The notes under the pieces are model-generated. The model did not search any database, was not told the origin of the DNA, and worked only from the letters and a program-made list of their open reading frames with translations. The position numbers and the translations under genes were made by a program. 58,007 bases of DNA from Lachnospiraceae bacterium (GTDB taxonomy: Bacteria > Bacillota > Clostridia > Lachnospirales > Lachnospiraceae). Numbering within the stretch: the stretch's first letter is position 1; every line of letters starts with the position of its first letter. Below are positions 48,628 through 57,985 of the stretch, in pieces. The stretch lies in NCBI GenBank assembly GCA_900199595.1, contig FZRB01000002.1, positions 157,965-215,971 of the forward strand, in the 5' to 3' direction.

Positions 48628-51249
48628 CTAATGTTGTCTGAAAGATATCAGCTCGTCATATACTCGTTTTGAATTTTCTCTGTCATCAAATTCAAAGAAA
48701 TCATCAGCACGTCTTCGGTAAAGCTCCTTCATAACACAGCCATCCTTCATATAGCTGATAAGAAGCTCTACCAGTTCATCCATGTCTCTTACTATTTCAC
48801 CAAATGCCATGGTATCATAGTGAAATGTACCCTCCTCGTAATGAGCCTCGAGACTGCTTGGATGATAATAAACCAAAGGTTTTCTCATATAAGCAAAATC
48901 AAACTGTATACCACTGTAGTCTGTAACCATCAGACTTGATTCACAGAAAAGCTTTTCATAGCTCATATCACCGGTGGCAGGAATGATATCCACATAATCA
49001 TTTGAATCAAAATCCCCTGCCTGAGGACTTACTATGGGATGAAGGATATATTTTATCCTGTAACCATACTTCTCTGCTGCCGATAACAGCTTTTCATTGT
49101 TTATCAGACTGTTATACACCTTATAATACTCAGTATTTACAAAGTCCGGATTATAATCTCTTTCTACACCCTCATTCCTGGTGACGAACATAGCTGACTG
49201 CATTCTCCATGTAGGGGATATGATTATCTGTTTTTTATCATCATTTTTCAGACCGTCATATCTTGGAATACCGGTGAGCTTAATTGCATCATAGCCTTTA
49301 TAATCATATACAGGATGCAGAAGATTCTGCTCTTCATATTTTGATGCTATAAAATACAGCTTTGTATTATCTCTCATTCTCTGCTGTGCAAGGGCTATCT
49401 TCTGTACAGAAAGTCCGTGCTGAACACATGCCACATCAAAATCAGGTATACCTCTGATATATCTGGAATTTTCCATATAATAATCATTGAATGCAAATAC
49501 TGTTGAGTTGGATACCACAACTTTATCTGCATTTAAGAATACCAGTCTGTGAAGAAAGCTTCCTCTTTTCAGCGGCTTATAGCCTTCAGCTATCAGCCTC
49601 TTATAATCAGGAACTGATTCATCCAGAAGATAATATGCTTTATCAGGCGCCTTAATGGATGGATCCTTTGATGCTTTGTCGATCATGTCGCAGGTATATT
49701 TATACATATACTCTGAGGAGTCTCCACCCTTATATATCTTATCAAAGAACAGCCATATCTTCTTTCCGGAAAAGAAGGGATGTGTCACAACCCATGCAGC
49801 TCTCAGCAGGAAGAAATTGAAGCGGTGCCTTTTTAAGGATTTCAAAAGTTCCCAGCCTATAGCCAGTTCCTTTCCCGCCATTTTCGGCCAGCTGTAAGAA
49901 TCTATCTTTATTCCGGTTACTATAAAATCACCGCTTTCTCTGAACTCCCTGTCAACTGTCATGAGATAAGAACCCTTATGCCAGTATGCATTTCTCGGAT
50001 AGTAACAGAGTCTGCTGGTGTGAGACTTAAATTCATATGCTATTTTTATGCTTTCACAATTATTAAAGGAAAGGCAAAAACGCAGTATTCCCTGAGTACC
50101 ATAAAGATTATTCAGAGGAATACTCACATGAAAGGGATACCTCTTATAAGCTGATCTGCCAAAATATTTGGTGATACTGTATCTCTCGCAGAAATCAACA
50201 TGGAATTTCTTTGAGCCCAGTTCAAAATAATAGGATACTTTTTCCTTATCATATATATCAGGTACTGAACCATCTATCTCCAGAGTATTATCCAGTATAT
50301 CCATGAACTGAATATTGCATCTCAGGGAAGAGGTTGTATAAGCCGGAAATTCTTTGCCGTCATTATCCGTTCCCATAAGAAAGACTGCCGGATAACTGAC
50401 ATTTTTCAGACGGAAGAAATCTCTGTCCTCCATCCCTTCTTCCAGCATTTCCGGAGCCTCAATAGTTTTCAGTTCAAGCCCTTCAGTCTTTTCTCCGGCA
50501 TACTCTTTCTTAAGTCTGAGGAGCATTCTGCAGAACTGAAAGTCTCTTCTATATATAGGAAATCTTGCCGCACTCATTATGATTCTGTCATCAATATATT
50601 GAAGAGCCTCTCCTATATAATCCTTAAAAAGATCTATCTCCTCTTCAGAGAGAACATGACGATTATTATTATTCTGATTGGCATCCAGACGACATGTGAT
50701 GTTGTACATGGCATAGGTCTGAATAACTTCCGGAACACGGTCATACCTTTTAAGAAGTGGTATCAGATAATCCTTCATATTGTCCAGATACCATTTTTTA
50801 TCGTATATTCCGCCGAACTCCATATAATTTCCATCTCCGGCTTCACTCTGTTTATATGATAGCTTCTGCTGGATAAGATAGGGATGAACCGAGATAAGTC
50901 TTATAAGAAAATCCGCTTCATAATTATAGTACAGACTCTCATCCAGACGTATGTCGATCTTATCAACTCTGAACATTATTCCGGTTATTCTGTCGGGAAA
51001 CTGAAAAAGTCTCTTTGGTGTGGCAAGCACTGCCGACTCGTTTAATTCCAGAATCTCAAAAAGAGCTTCTGCCAGCTCATTCTCATAGACTTCTCCCGTT
51101 CTTTGTTTCCCATAGGTATCCTCAGGAGAAATAACCAGCAGATAGCCCTTGTCATTCATATCTAAAAATTTGTTGAAATCCTCGATAAAATGCTCTCTGT
51201 CTTCTTTATATATTATTGTAATGTTGTCATTTAATGTTCTAATGTTCAT
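48628..51249 (-). CDS. CDP-glycerol glycerophosphotransferase (TagF-like) with unusual N-terminal region
   Basis: An 873-residue membrane-associated polymerase. The C-terminal 350 residues are the Glyphos_transf domain of teichoic acid polymerases (VACVQHGLSVQKIA, KQIIISPTWRMQSA, YILHPIV, LMVTDYSGIQFDFAYMRKPLVYYHP), with the two conserved His regions. Residues 280-480 are a beta-rich domain often found between glycosyltransferase and polymerase parts. The first 280 residues do not show the GT-2 DXD signature usual in bifunctional wall enzymes, so the glycosyltransferase function may be lost or changed. Product: poly(glycerol phosphate) or similar wall or capsule polymer. It lies 26 bp downstream-coupled to cdf and 15 bp after the RidA gene. 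Confidence 0.85.
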   Translation of the reverse strand: MNIRTLNDNITIIYKEDREHFIEDFNKFLDMNDKGYLLVISPEDTYGKQRTGEVYENELAEALFEILELNESAVLATPKRLFQFPDRITGIMFRVDKIDIRLDESLYYNYEADFLIRLISVHPYLIQQKLSYKQSEAGDGNYMEFGGIYDKKWYLDNMKDYLIPLLKRYDRVPEVIQTYAMYNITCRLDANQNNNNRHVLSEEEIDLFKDYIGEALQYIDDRIIMSAARFPIYRRDFQFCRMLLRLKKEYAGEKTEGLELKTIEAPEMLEEGMEDRDFFRLKNVSYPAVFLMGTDNDGKEFPAYTTSSLRCNIQFMDILDNTLEIDGSVPDIYDKEKVSYYFELGSKKFHVDFCERYSITKYFGRSAYKRYPFHVSIPLNNLYGTQGILRFCLSFNNCESIKIAYEFKSHTSRLCYYPRNAYWHKGSYLMTVDREFRESGDFIVTGIKIDSYSWPKMAGKELAIGWELLKSLKRHRFNFFLLRAAWVVTHPFFSGKKIWLFFDKIYKGGDSSEYMYKYTCDMIDKASKDPSIKAPDKAYYLLDESVPDYKRLIAEGYKPLKRGSFLHRLVFLNADKVVVSNSTVFAFNDYYMENSRYIRGIPDFDVACVQHGLSVQKIALAQQRMRDNTKLYFIASKYEEQNLLHPVYDYKGYDAIKLTGIPRYDGLKNDDKKQIIISPTWRMQSAMFVTRNEGVERDYNPDFVNTEYYKVYNSLINNEKLLSAAEKYGYRIKYILHPIVSPQAGDFDSNDYVDIIPATGDMSYEKLFCESSLMVTDYSGIQFDFAYMRKPLVYYHPSSLEAHYEEGTFHYDTMAFGEIVRDMDELVELLISYMKDGCVMKELYRRRADDFFEFDDRENSKRVYDELISFRQH

Positions 51250-51264
51250 TTTCTTTTGCTGATG

Positions 51265-51642
51265 TTAGATCTCGGCAATAGCCTCCATTTCAATAAGTAC
51301 ATCCTTCGGAAGTCTTGCTACCTCTACACAGCTTCTTGCAGGAAAGTCTGATGTAAAGTATTTTGCATAGATTTCATTTACCTTTGCAAAGTCATCCATG
51401 TTCTTTATAAAAACTACTGTTTTGATCACCTTATCCATAGATGTTCCGGAAGCCTCAAGGAGTGCCTTGACATTTTCAAGTGCTCTCTCAGCCTGAACCT
51501 CTATACCGCCCTCAACCAGAGTATTAGTAGCAGGGTCAATAGGAATCATACCTGATGTAAAGAGAAGATTCCCTACCTTTACTGCCTGTGAATATGGTCC
51601 GATAGCTGCCGGTGCCTTATCAGTGGATATTATTTCTTTCAT
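51265..51642 (-). CDS. ridA: RidA-family enamine/imine deaminase
   Basis: A 125-residue trimeric deaminase starting at the ATG at 51642 (GGAGG 8 nt upstream; a frame extension to 51672 was rejected). It shows APAAIGPYSQAVKVGNLLFTSG, GGIEVQAERALENVKALLEASG and the C-terminal DFPARSCVEVARLPKDVLIEMEAIA with the catalytic Arg (PARSCV). RidA hydrolyses reactive 2-aminoacrylate and other imines formed by PLP enzymes, protecting cytosolic PLP enzymes such as the aminotransferase found elsewhere in the window. Confidence 0.95.
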   Translation of the reverse strand: MKEIISTDKAPAAIGPYSQAVKVGNLLFTSGMIPIDPATNTLVEGGIEVQAERALENVKALLEASGTSMDKVIKTVVFIKNMDDFAKVNEIYAKYFTSDFPARSCVEVARLPKDVLIEMEAIAEI

Positions 51643-51699
51643 TTGTTTTTCCTCCGTATAATTAAAATTCAAAATTATTCGCTTCGTTCAGAATGAAGA

Positions 51700-52608
51700 C
51701 TATATAATTATTATATTTTTATCAGTAATGTTGATCTTGCCTTCTTTAAGCAGCCTTCCAACTGCCCTTTTAAACGCATTTTTACTGATTCCGAATTCCT
51801 TCTTTATAAGAGCTGCATCCGCCTTATCATTAAAAGGAAGTGTTCCGCCATAGCTTTTTATGATATCCAGAACCATCTGGGAATCCTTCTCCATCTGCTG
51901 TGGTATCTCGTCTCTCATGGCAAGATCCAGCTTGCCATCCTCTCTCGCCTTGACCACTCTGCAGACGATTTCGTCTCCCACATAGAGATTTTCAAAAACC
52001 TCACTGGAATGTATCAGTCCGGAATAGGTGTATTCAGGAATATACTCAGTCTCGGGAGTTTCTTCCTCTGCTGATTTTGTCTGTATTACTGTGTTCTCAA
52101 GAGCTACGAACACACCAAAATCCTTCTTGACATTATAGACTATCCCTTTTACATGGTCACCCTTTTTAAAGGTGTCATTTGGTTTAAGAGCCGTTGCAAT
52201 TTTCATTGAAGCTGCCAGCCTGCCGGTTTTATCCACATACAGCTTAACGAGATAGCTCTTCTCCTGCTGAACCTTCACCGTCTGCTCCTTAAATGGCAGG
52301 AACAGATCACGGCTGAGTCCCCAGTCGAGAAATGCGCCGATATCTCCAACTGACTTTACCTTCAGTTTTTTTATCTCACCGAGAGTTATCTTCGGTTCAT
52401 GTGTTGTTGCGATCACTCTGTCCTCAGAATCACGATACAGGAATACCCGGACATTATCGCCTATCTCCATCCCCTCCGGTATCTGTCTTACGGGAAGGAG
52501 CACATCCATTATATCAGGCTTTACATCCAGACCCTTTCCGTCTGTGAGGTAAGCTCCTACATCCTTTATTCTGTCAATTCTCAGAATATTCCATTTGCCA
52601 AGTTCCAT
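51700..52608 (-). CDS. CvfB/YitL-type S1 RNA-binding protein
   Basis: A 302-residue cytosolic protein made of S1-like OB-fold domains and a C-terminal winged helix. Residues about 70-130 hold KVKSVGDIGAFLDWGLSRDLFLPF, residues 145-225 a second S1 domain (GDHVKGIVYNVKKDFGVFVALEN...LYVGDEIVCRVVKAREDGKLDLAMRD), and the last 60 a winged helix (VLDIIKSYGGTLPFNDKADAALIKKEFGISKNAFKRAVGRLLKEGKI). CvfB of Staphylococcus aureus binds RNA and affects virulence gene expression; the general role is RNA binding. A TGAGGA site precedes the ATG. It begins the minus-strand block opposite the symporter gene. Confidence 0.92.
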   Translation of the reverse strand: MELGKWNILRIDRIKDVGAYLTDGKGLDVKPDIMDVLLPVRQIPEGMEIGDNVRVFLYRDSEDRVIATTHEPKITLGEIKKLKVKSVGDIGAFLDWGLSRDLFLPFKEQTVKVQQEKSYLVKLYVDKTGRLAASMKIATALKPNDTFKKGDHVKGIVYNVKKDFGVFVALENTVIQTKSAEEETPETEYIPEYTYSGLIHSSEVFENLYVGDEIVCRVVKAREDGKLDLAMRDEIPQQMEKDSQMVLDIIKSYGGTLPFNDKADAALIKKEFGISKNAFKRAVGRLLKEGKINITDKNIIII

Positions 52609-52709
52609 TTTTTATCCTCATTTCAATTTGATGACGCTTTACATTTATATTGAAGTAATCATCCTATATATAAAAAACTACACATAGATGATACAGCACT
52701 ATTTACCTC

Positions 52710-52771
52710 TTGACAATGATTTTTATAGTTGTATAATACACTTTAGCGCGTTAAATCGTTAGTGCGTTAAA
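52710..52771 (+). promoter_or_regulatory. Symporter promoter with two direct-repeat operators
   Basis: TTGACA (52710-52715), a 16-bp spacer and TATAAT (52732-52737) form a near-perfect promoter. From the predicted start point lie two copies of TTAG(C/T)GCGTTAAA, at 52743-52755 and 52759-52771, offset by 16 bp (about 1.5 helical turns). This is a likely repressor site; the regulator is not in the window. Confidence 0.75.
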
Positions 52772-52795
52772 GTAAAATAAGATTGGAGAAACATT

Positions 52796-54367
52796 ATGGT
52801 TATCAAGGTCATCCTTCTTATCGTTTTCTTTGCGGTAATGATGGGAATCGGTATTTACTCACGTAACAAGGCTAAAAATGTAAATGATTATGTACTTGGT
52901 GGAAGAACAGTTGGTCCATGGATATCTGCCTTTGCCTTCGGTACATCATACTTCTCATCCGTTGTATTCATCGGTTATGCCGGTCAGTTCGGATGGAAGT
53001 TCGGTCTTGCTTCAACCTGGATCGGACTTGGAAATGCATTTATAGGAAGTCTTCTTGCATGGCTCATTCTGGGAAGACGTACACGTCTTATGACTCAGCA
53101 GCTGGATGCAAAGACTATGCCGGAGTATTTTGGGAAAAGATTTGATTCAAAAGCACTAAGACTTGCAGGATCAGTAATCGCATTTATCTTCCTGGTTCCT
53201 TATACAGCAGGTGTATATAACGGTCTTTCAAGACTTTTCGGAATGGCCTTCTCTATAGATTATCGTATATGCGTTATCGTTATGGCACTTCTTACCGGAG
53301 CATATGTTGTTATCGGTGGATATATGGCTACTGCACTGAATGACTTCATTCAGGGTATAATAATGCTTATCGGAATCTGTGCTGTTATCGGCGCTGTTCT
53401 TCACGGACAGGGCGGTTTCCTTAACGCAGTTAAGGAGCTTTCAATAGTTGAAACAGATCCTTCAGTTACAACAGCAGCTCTTCAGGGTTCAACCGGTCTT
53501 TTCGCAAGCTTCTTTGGTCCGGATCCACTTAGTCTTCTGGGCGTAGTAGTTCTTACATCACTCGGAACCTGGGGACTTCCTCAGATGGTTCAGAAGTTCT
53601 ATGCCATCAAGGATGAAAAAGCTGTTAAAACAGGTACAGTTGTTTCAACATTCTTCGCTATCGTTATAGCTGGCGGATGTTACTTCCTCGGAGGCTTCGG
53701 CCGTCTCTTCAGAGATGTTCCCGGAGTTGTAAATACAGCTGCTGACGGAACAGTAAGTGTTGCATACGACAACATCGTTCCTACCATGCTTTCAACACTT
53801 CCTGATCTTCTTATCGGAATCGTAGTTGTACTGGTATTCTCAGCTTCCATGTCAACTCTTTCTTCACTGGTTCTGACTTCAAGTTCTACACTTACACTTG
53901 ATCTTATCAAGCCTCTTATGAAGAATGAAATGAAGGAAAAAACACAGCTTCGTATGATGCAGGCATTTGTTATGTTCTTCATCATCATATCAGTTGTGAT
54001 AGCATTTAACCCACCTACTTTCATCGCTCAGCTGATGGGTATCTCATGGGGAGCTCTTGCTGGTGCATTCCTTGCTCCTTTCATGTATGGTCTTTACAGC
54101 AAGAACATCACAAAGGCTTCTGTATGGGCAAGCTACATCGTAGGTGTTGGCTTCACGATTGCAAATATAATCGCAGGCAAATTCGGCAAGCCGATCATCG
54201 CTTCACCTATCAATGCAGGTGCTGCAATGATGATTGCCGGTCTCATCGTAGTTCCTATCGTCAGCGCTATCTCACCTAAGCTTAAGAGAGAAGCTGTGGA
54301 CGAAATGTTCTCATGCTACGACAAGACTGTTACAGTTCCTGAGACAGAAAACCTCGGAAAATCATAA
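52796..54367 (+). CDS. Sodium:solute symporter family transporter
   Basis: A 523-residue LeuT-fold transporter of the SSS family with about 13 membrane helices. Typical segments: VNDYVLGGRTVGPWISAFAFGTSYFSSVVFIGYAGQFG at the start (helices 1-2), AGVYNGLSRLFG, GAYVVIGGYMATALNDFIQGIIM and GTWGLPQMVQKFYAIKDEKA, which are family hallmarks. Members use Na+ to import proline, pantothenate, sugars or acetate; the substrate cannot be told. Start ATG with GGAGAAAC upstream. It is the only gene between its promoter and a terminator, so it is monocistronic, with strong transcription and a repressor site implying substrate induction. Confidence 0.93.
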   Translation: MVIKVILLIVFFAVMMGIGIYSRNKAKNVNDYVLGGRTVGPWISAFAFGTSYFSSVVFIGYAGQFGWKFGLASTWIGLGNAFIGSLLAWLILGRRTRLMTQQLDAKTMPEYFGKRFDSKALRLAGSVIAFIFLVPYTAGVYNGLSRLFGMAFSIDYRICVIVMALLTGAYVVIGGYMATALNDFIQGIIMLIGICAVIGAVLHGQGGFLNAVKELSIVETDPSVTTAALQGSTGLFASFFGPDPLSLLGVVVLTSLGTWGLPQMVQKFYAIKDEKAVKTGTVVSTFFAIVIAGGCYFLGGFGRLFRDVPGVVNTAADGTVSVAYDNIVPTMLSTLPDLLIGIVVVLVFSASMSTLSSLVLTSSSTLTLDLIKPLMKNEMKEKTQLRMMQAFVMFFIIISVVIAFNPPTFIAQLMGISWGALAGAFLAPFMYGLYSKNITKASVWASYIVGVGFTIANIIAGKFGKPIIASPINAGAAMMIAGLIVVPIVSAISPKLKREAVDEMFSCYDKTVTVPETENLGKS

Positions 54368-54382
54368 GATGTATATTGACTT

Positions 54383-54411
54383 TTGACACTTATGCCAAAG
54401 TTTAGTAGAAT
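54383..54411 (+). promoter_or_regulatory. tex promoter, running into a terminator
   Basis: TTGACA (54383-54388), a 17-bp spacer and TAGAAT (54406-54411). The predicted start (about 54418) lies at the first bases of the hairpin at 54416-54442, so transcripts would begin within the terminator arm. Confidence 0.6.
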
Positions 54412-54415
54412 AACC

Positions 54416-54450
54416 TCCGGAGCAGCTATCTGCTGCTCCGGATTTTTATT
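54416..54450 (+). terminator. Terminator between symporter and tex
   Basis: An 11-bp perfect stem TCCGGAGCAGC/GCTGCTCCGGA with a 5-nt loop and TTTTTATT after it. Confidence 0.92.
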
Positions 54451-54493
54451 AACAAAGCTTTCATAAAACTGACAAGCAGATAAGGAGACACAA

Positions 54494-56632
54494 ATGAACA
54501 TCAATGCTACTATCGCAAAGGAATTATCAGTTGAACTCTGGCAGGTAGAGGCAGCTGTAGCTCTGATAGATGAAGGAAATACTATTCCCTTTATTGCAAG
54601 ATATCGAAAGGAAAAAACCGGAGTACTGAATGATGAACAGCTCCGTACTCTTAACGAAAGACTTACCTATCTCAGAAATCTCGAGGAAAGACGCGAGCAG
54701 ATTCTTAACTCCATCGAAGAACAGGGCAAGCTCACTGACGAGCTTCGTGAGAAGATTCTCGCTGCAGAAGCACTTGTTACTCTCGAGGATCTGTACCGCC
54801 CATATAAGCAGAGAAAGAAGACCAGAGCTGACGTAGCCCGTGAAAAGGGACTCGAAGGACTGGCAAATCTTATCCTTCTTCAGATGACTGACAAGTCTGT
54901 GGAAGAACTGGCAAAGGATTATATATCCGAAGAAAAGGGTGTCGAGGATACAGCGGCAGCCATCCAGGGAGCCAAAGACATCATCGCTGAAGGAATCTCT
55001 GACGAAGCTGATTACAGAACCGTGATCAGAGATATGACTGAAAAGAAGGGATCACTTATTTCAAAGGCAAAGGATGAGGAAGCCGAAACTGTATATGAGA
55101 ATTACTACAGCTTCACACAGCCTGTAAATAAGCTCAGTGATTATCAGATACTTGCCATCAACCGTGGCGAAAAGGAGAAAGCTCTCAGCGTTAAGATAGA
55201 AGCTCCTGTGGATGATATCATCAGATATCTCACAAAAATGACCATAACAGCTGATAACAAATATACCACTCCATATCTCGAGGAAGCTATAGCAGATGCC
55301 TATGACAGACTCATAGCTCCTTCTATCGAACGTGAGATAAGATCCATGCTGACTGATAAAGCTGAAGAAAATGCCATCTCCGTATTCGGAAAGAATCTTC
55401 ATCAGCTTCTGATGCAGGCACCTGTTGCCGGTCATACAGTTCTCGGCTGGGATCCGGCCTTCAGAACCGGATGTAAGCTTGCTGTAGTAGATCCTACAGG
55501 AAAGGTTCTGGATACTGCAGTAGTATATCCAACCGCACCTACAAATGAAGTAAAGATAAAAGCTGCAAAGGATAAAGTAAAGCAGCTTATAAAGAAGTAT
55601 CATATAACACTCATTTCAATCGGAAACGGAACTGCAAGCCGTGAGTCCGAAATGATCGTAGCTGAAATCCTTCGTGAGATAGATGATAAAGTAAGCTATG
55701 TCATAACCAACGAAGCCGGTGCTTCTGTTTACTCAGCAAGCAAGCTTGCCACAGAAGAATTCCCTGAGTTCGATGTAGGGCAAAGAAGTGCTGCTTCCAT
55801 AGCAAGAAGAGTACAGGATCCTCTGGCTGAGCTGGTAAAGATTGATCCTAAGTCAATCGGTGTTGGCCAGTACCAGCATGACATGAATCAGAAGAAGCTG
55901 GACGAGGCTCTGACAAATGTTGTAGAAGACAGTGTTAACTCAGTTGGTGTAGATCTGAATACTGCTTCCGCTCCACTCATGACCTATATATCAGGTATAA
56001 ATAAAACTATCGCAAAGAATATAGTTACTTATCGTGAGGAGAACGGCGCTTTCAAAGAGCGTAAAGAGCTTCTGAATGTACCAAAGCTCGGACCTAAGGC
56101 CTATGAGCAGTGCGCAGGCTTTATGAGAGTTCCCGGAAGCAAAAATCCTCTGGATAATACAGGCGTTCATCCTGAGAGCTACAAGGCTGCAAATGAGCTT
56201 CTGAAGAAATGTAATGTATCCACTGAGGATGTCAGAAAGGGTGCAGTACTCTTTGTAAAGGATTATGAGAAAACAGCTGCTGAGCTTGGAATCGGTGTAC
56301 CTACTCTTCAGGATATAGTTAAAGAAATATCGGCTCCCGGACGTGACCCCAGAGAGGATCTTCCTCCGGTAGTTTTAAGAAGTGATGTACTTGAAATGAA
56401 GGATCTTAAGGAAGGAATGGTACTTAAGGGAACTGTTCGAAATGTAATTGATTTCGGTGCATTTGTTGACATCGGTGTCCATCAGGACGGACTCGTTCAT
56501 ATATCACAGCTGACAAATAAAAAGTTCGTAAAGCATCCCCTTGAGGTTGTCAGTGTCGGAGATATCGTTGAAGTGAAGATTCTTTCCATAGATGAGAAAA
56601 AAGGACGTATAGGACTTTCCATGATACTGTAG
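54494..56632 (+). CDS. tex: Tex family RNA-binding protein
   Basis: A 712-residue nucleic-acid-binding protein. Order: Tex N-terminal helical domain (about 1-200, with IPFIARYRKEKTGVLNDEQLRTL), a YqgF/RNase H-like domain (about 315-450, GWDPAFRTGCKLAVVDPTGKVLDTAVVYP), two helix-hairpin-helix units (about 480-590, SVGVDLNTASAPLMTYISGIN and ELLNVPKLGPKAYEQCAGF) and a C-terminal S1 domain (about 640-712, LKGTVRNVIDFGAFVDIGVHQDGLVHISQL). Tex is the bacterial homologue of eukaryotic Spt6 and influences transcription and RNA fate. Length and all domains are complete. Ribosome site AAGGAG precedes the ATG. It has its own promoter. Confidence 0.96.
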   Translation: MNINATIAKELSVELWQVEAAVALIDEGNTIPFIARYRKEKTGVLNDEQLRTLNERLTYLRNLEERREQILNSIEEQGKLTDELREKILAAEALVTLEDLYRPYKQRKKTRADVAREKGLEGLANLILLQMTDKSVEELAKDYISEEKGVEDTAAAIQGAKDIIAEGISDEADYRTVIRDMTEKKGSLISKAKDEEAETVYENYYSFTQPVNKLSDYQILAINRGEKEKALSVKIEAPVDDIIRYLTKMTITADNKYTTPYLEEAIADAYDRLIAPSIEREIRSMLTDKAEENAISVFGKNLHQLLMQAPVAGHTVLGWDPAFRTGCKLAVVDPTGKVLDTAVVYPTAPTNEVKIKAAKDKVKQLIKKYHITLISIGNGTASRESEMIVAEILREIDDKVSYVITNEAGASVYSASKLATEEFPEFDVGQRSAASIARRVQDPLAELVKIDPKSIGVGQYQHDMNQKKLDEALTNVVEDSVNSVGVDLNTASAPLMTYISGINKTIAKNIVTYREENGAFKERKELLNVPKLGPKAYEQCAGFMRVPGSKNPLDNTGVHPESYKAANELLKKCNVSTEDVRKGAVLFVKDYEKTAAELGIGVPTLQDIVKEISAPGRDPREDLPPVVLRSDVLEMKDLKEGMVLKGTVRNVIDFGAFVDIGVHQDGLVHISQLTNKKFVKHPLEVVSVGDIVEVKILSIDEKKGRIGLSMIL

Positions 56633-56678
56633 TCCTTATCCGTCATAGATATGATATGCGCCACCGGGCGCACTTAGT

Positions 56679-56710
56679 AAAAGCCTTCCCCTATAATGAG
56701 GAAGGCTTTT
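56679..56710. terminator. Bidirectional terminator between tex and GAF-GGDEF gene
   Basis: A 10-11 bp stem AAAAGCCTTCC/GGAAGGCTTTT with T-rich runs on both sides, shared by the convergent genes. A smaller hairpin TGCGCC-ACCG-GGCGCA lies just before it (56657-56672). Confidence 0.88.
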
Positions 56711-56746
56711 ATTGTTTATGTGAAGCCAAACTGAATTCAAGTCAGC

Positions 56747-57985
56747 TTAATATATAACGCAGTTTCGTCCGCTCTCTTTTGCTGTGTACAGATGTTCATC
56801 AGCTTTACTAATGTTATCTTCTATAGAAAGCTTCGGGTCAAACTGTCTGCAGCCAAAACTCATGGTAACATTAATGCTGTTGCCGTCTGCCTCTATGGTT
56901 GAGTCCATGATCTTCTTACGGATCATTTCTGCTTTAGCAACACATTCCTCCAGTGTAGTATCCGGCATCATCATTATGAATTCCTCTCCACCCCAGCGGT
57001 ACATGTTCTCATTTCCGGTACATTCACCTTCCATAAGAGCTGCAACGAAGGAAAGAACATCATCACCTGCATTATGTCCGTAGGTATCATTTACCCTCTT
57101 GAACTTATCTATATCACTTATATACAGACTGATCGGTTTTCCTTCATCCAGAACCTTGTTATACTTTCTTGAGAAATCACTGTAGAATCCCATTCTGTTC
57201 TTAAGCTTTGTAAGCTTATCATGATGCGACTCTTCATAGAAGGACTCAGACTCAACGGCAAGTCCGCAGATAAGTGCCGCCATGGACAGCCTTCTTACAT
57301 CCTCTTTTTCGTCAAATCCGCCTTCTTCATTTTTATTGATTATCTGAAATGCTCCGATGAATTCGCCATTTATATCTGCAACAGGCATAACAAGTACTGA
57401 CTTGGTTGTGTAGCCGGTCTTAAGATCGACAGCCTTATTAAAATCAGGATCATTATAAGGATCGTTGGTTACAACAACCCGTCCTTCCTTAAGTGCCTTT
57501 CCAACCAGTCCTGTATTGTCAGGAATAACTATTTTGTCAACGCCTGTAGCCGAAGTGGTCCACAGCTGTTTCTTATGTCTGTCCCATTTCCAGAAGCTTG
57601 CTCTGTCAGCATCTGCCATAGTTCTTCCCAGCTCTGTCATGTATTCAAACAAAGTGCCATGATCCTTCTCTTTATCGCTGCACATTTCCGAATACAGCTT
57701 TGCACTGATATCATATATATTCTCAAGCATACATATGTTTTTATTTATTGCGTTATCCATTTCCGTTCCCCCCTTTGATAATCCGTCACATCTCGACTCA
57801 TTTTGTACAAGTGGCGCTATTAAATAAGCGCTTCTTTTTGTTTTATCCTGTATTTTATCGACATCGTCCAGATGCATAAGAAAAACAGTAATCTTTTTCT
57901 CTTTAAAATAATCCACATAGCCTAGAAGCTTATCCACATACATATGAACTCCTGTATCATATGCTGAGCACTCCGTATAAAGCAT
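56747..57985 (-). CDS. GAF-GGDEF diguanylate cyclase (start uncertain, frame open past window edge)
   Basis: A cytosolic c-di-GMP-related enzyme. A strong ribosome site (AAGGGGGG, 7 nt) precedes the ATG at 57760, giving 337 residues: a GAF sensor (about 15-165, FEYMTELGRTMADADRASFWKWD, VLVMPVADINGEFIGAFQIINK) and a GGDEF domain (about 175-337) with DIDKFKRVNDTYGHNAGDD and the catalytic GGEEF. No RxxD inhibitory site precedes GGEEF. Upstream of 57760 the same frame remains open to the right edge (82 more codons with ordinary protein-like composition, such as KEKKITVFLMHLDDVDKIQD). The protein may therefore be longer with another N-terminal domain, or an upstream gene may be fused. The coordinate given is the first in-window ATG of the open frame. 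Confidence 0.85.
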   Translation of the reverse strand: MLYTECSAYDTGVHMYVDKLLGYVDYFKEKKITVFLMHLDDVDKIQDKTKRSAYLIAPLVQNESRCDGLSKGGTEMDNAINKNICMLENIYDISAKLYSEMCSDKEKDHGTLFEYMTELGRTMADADRASFWKWDRHKKQLWTTSATGVDKIVIPDNTGLVGKALKEGRVVVTNDPYNDPDFNKAVDLKTGYTTKSVLVMPVADINGEFIGAFQIINKNEEGGFDEKEDVRRLSMAALICGLAVESESFYEESHHDKLTKLKNRMGFYSDFSRKYNKVLDEGKPISLYISDIDKFKRVNDTYGHNAGDDVLSFVAALMEGECTGNENMYRWGGEEFIMMMPDTTLEECVAKAEMIRKKIMDSTIEADGNSINVTMSFGCRQFDPKLSIEDNISKADEHLYTAKESGRNCVIY

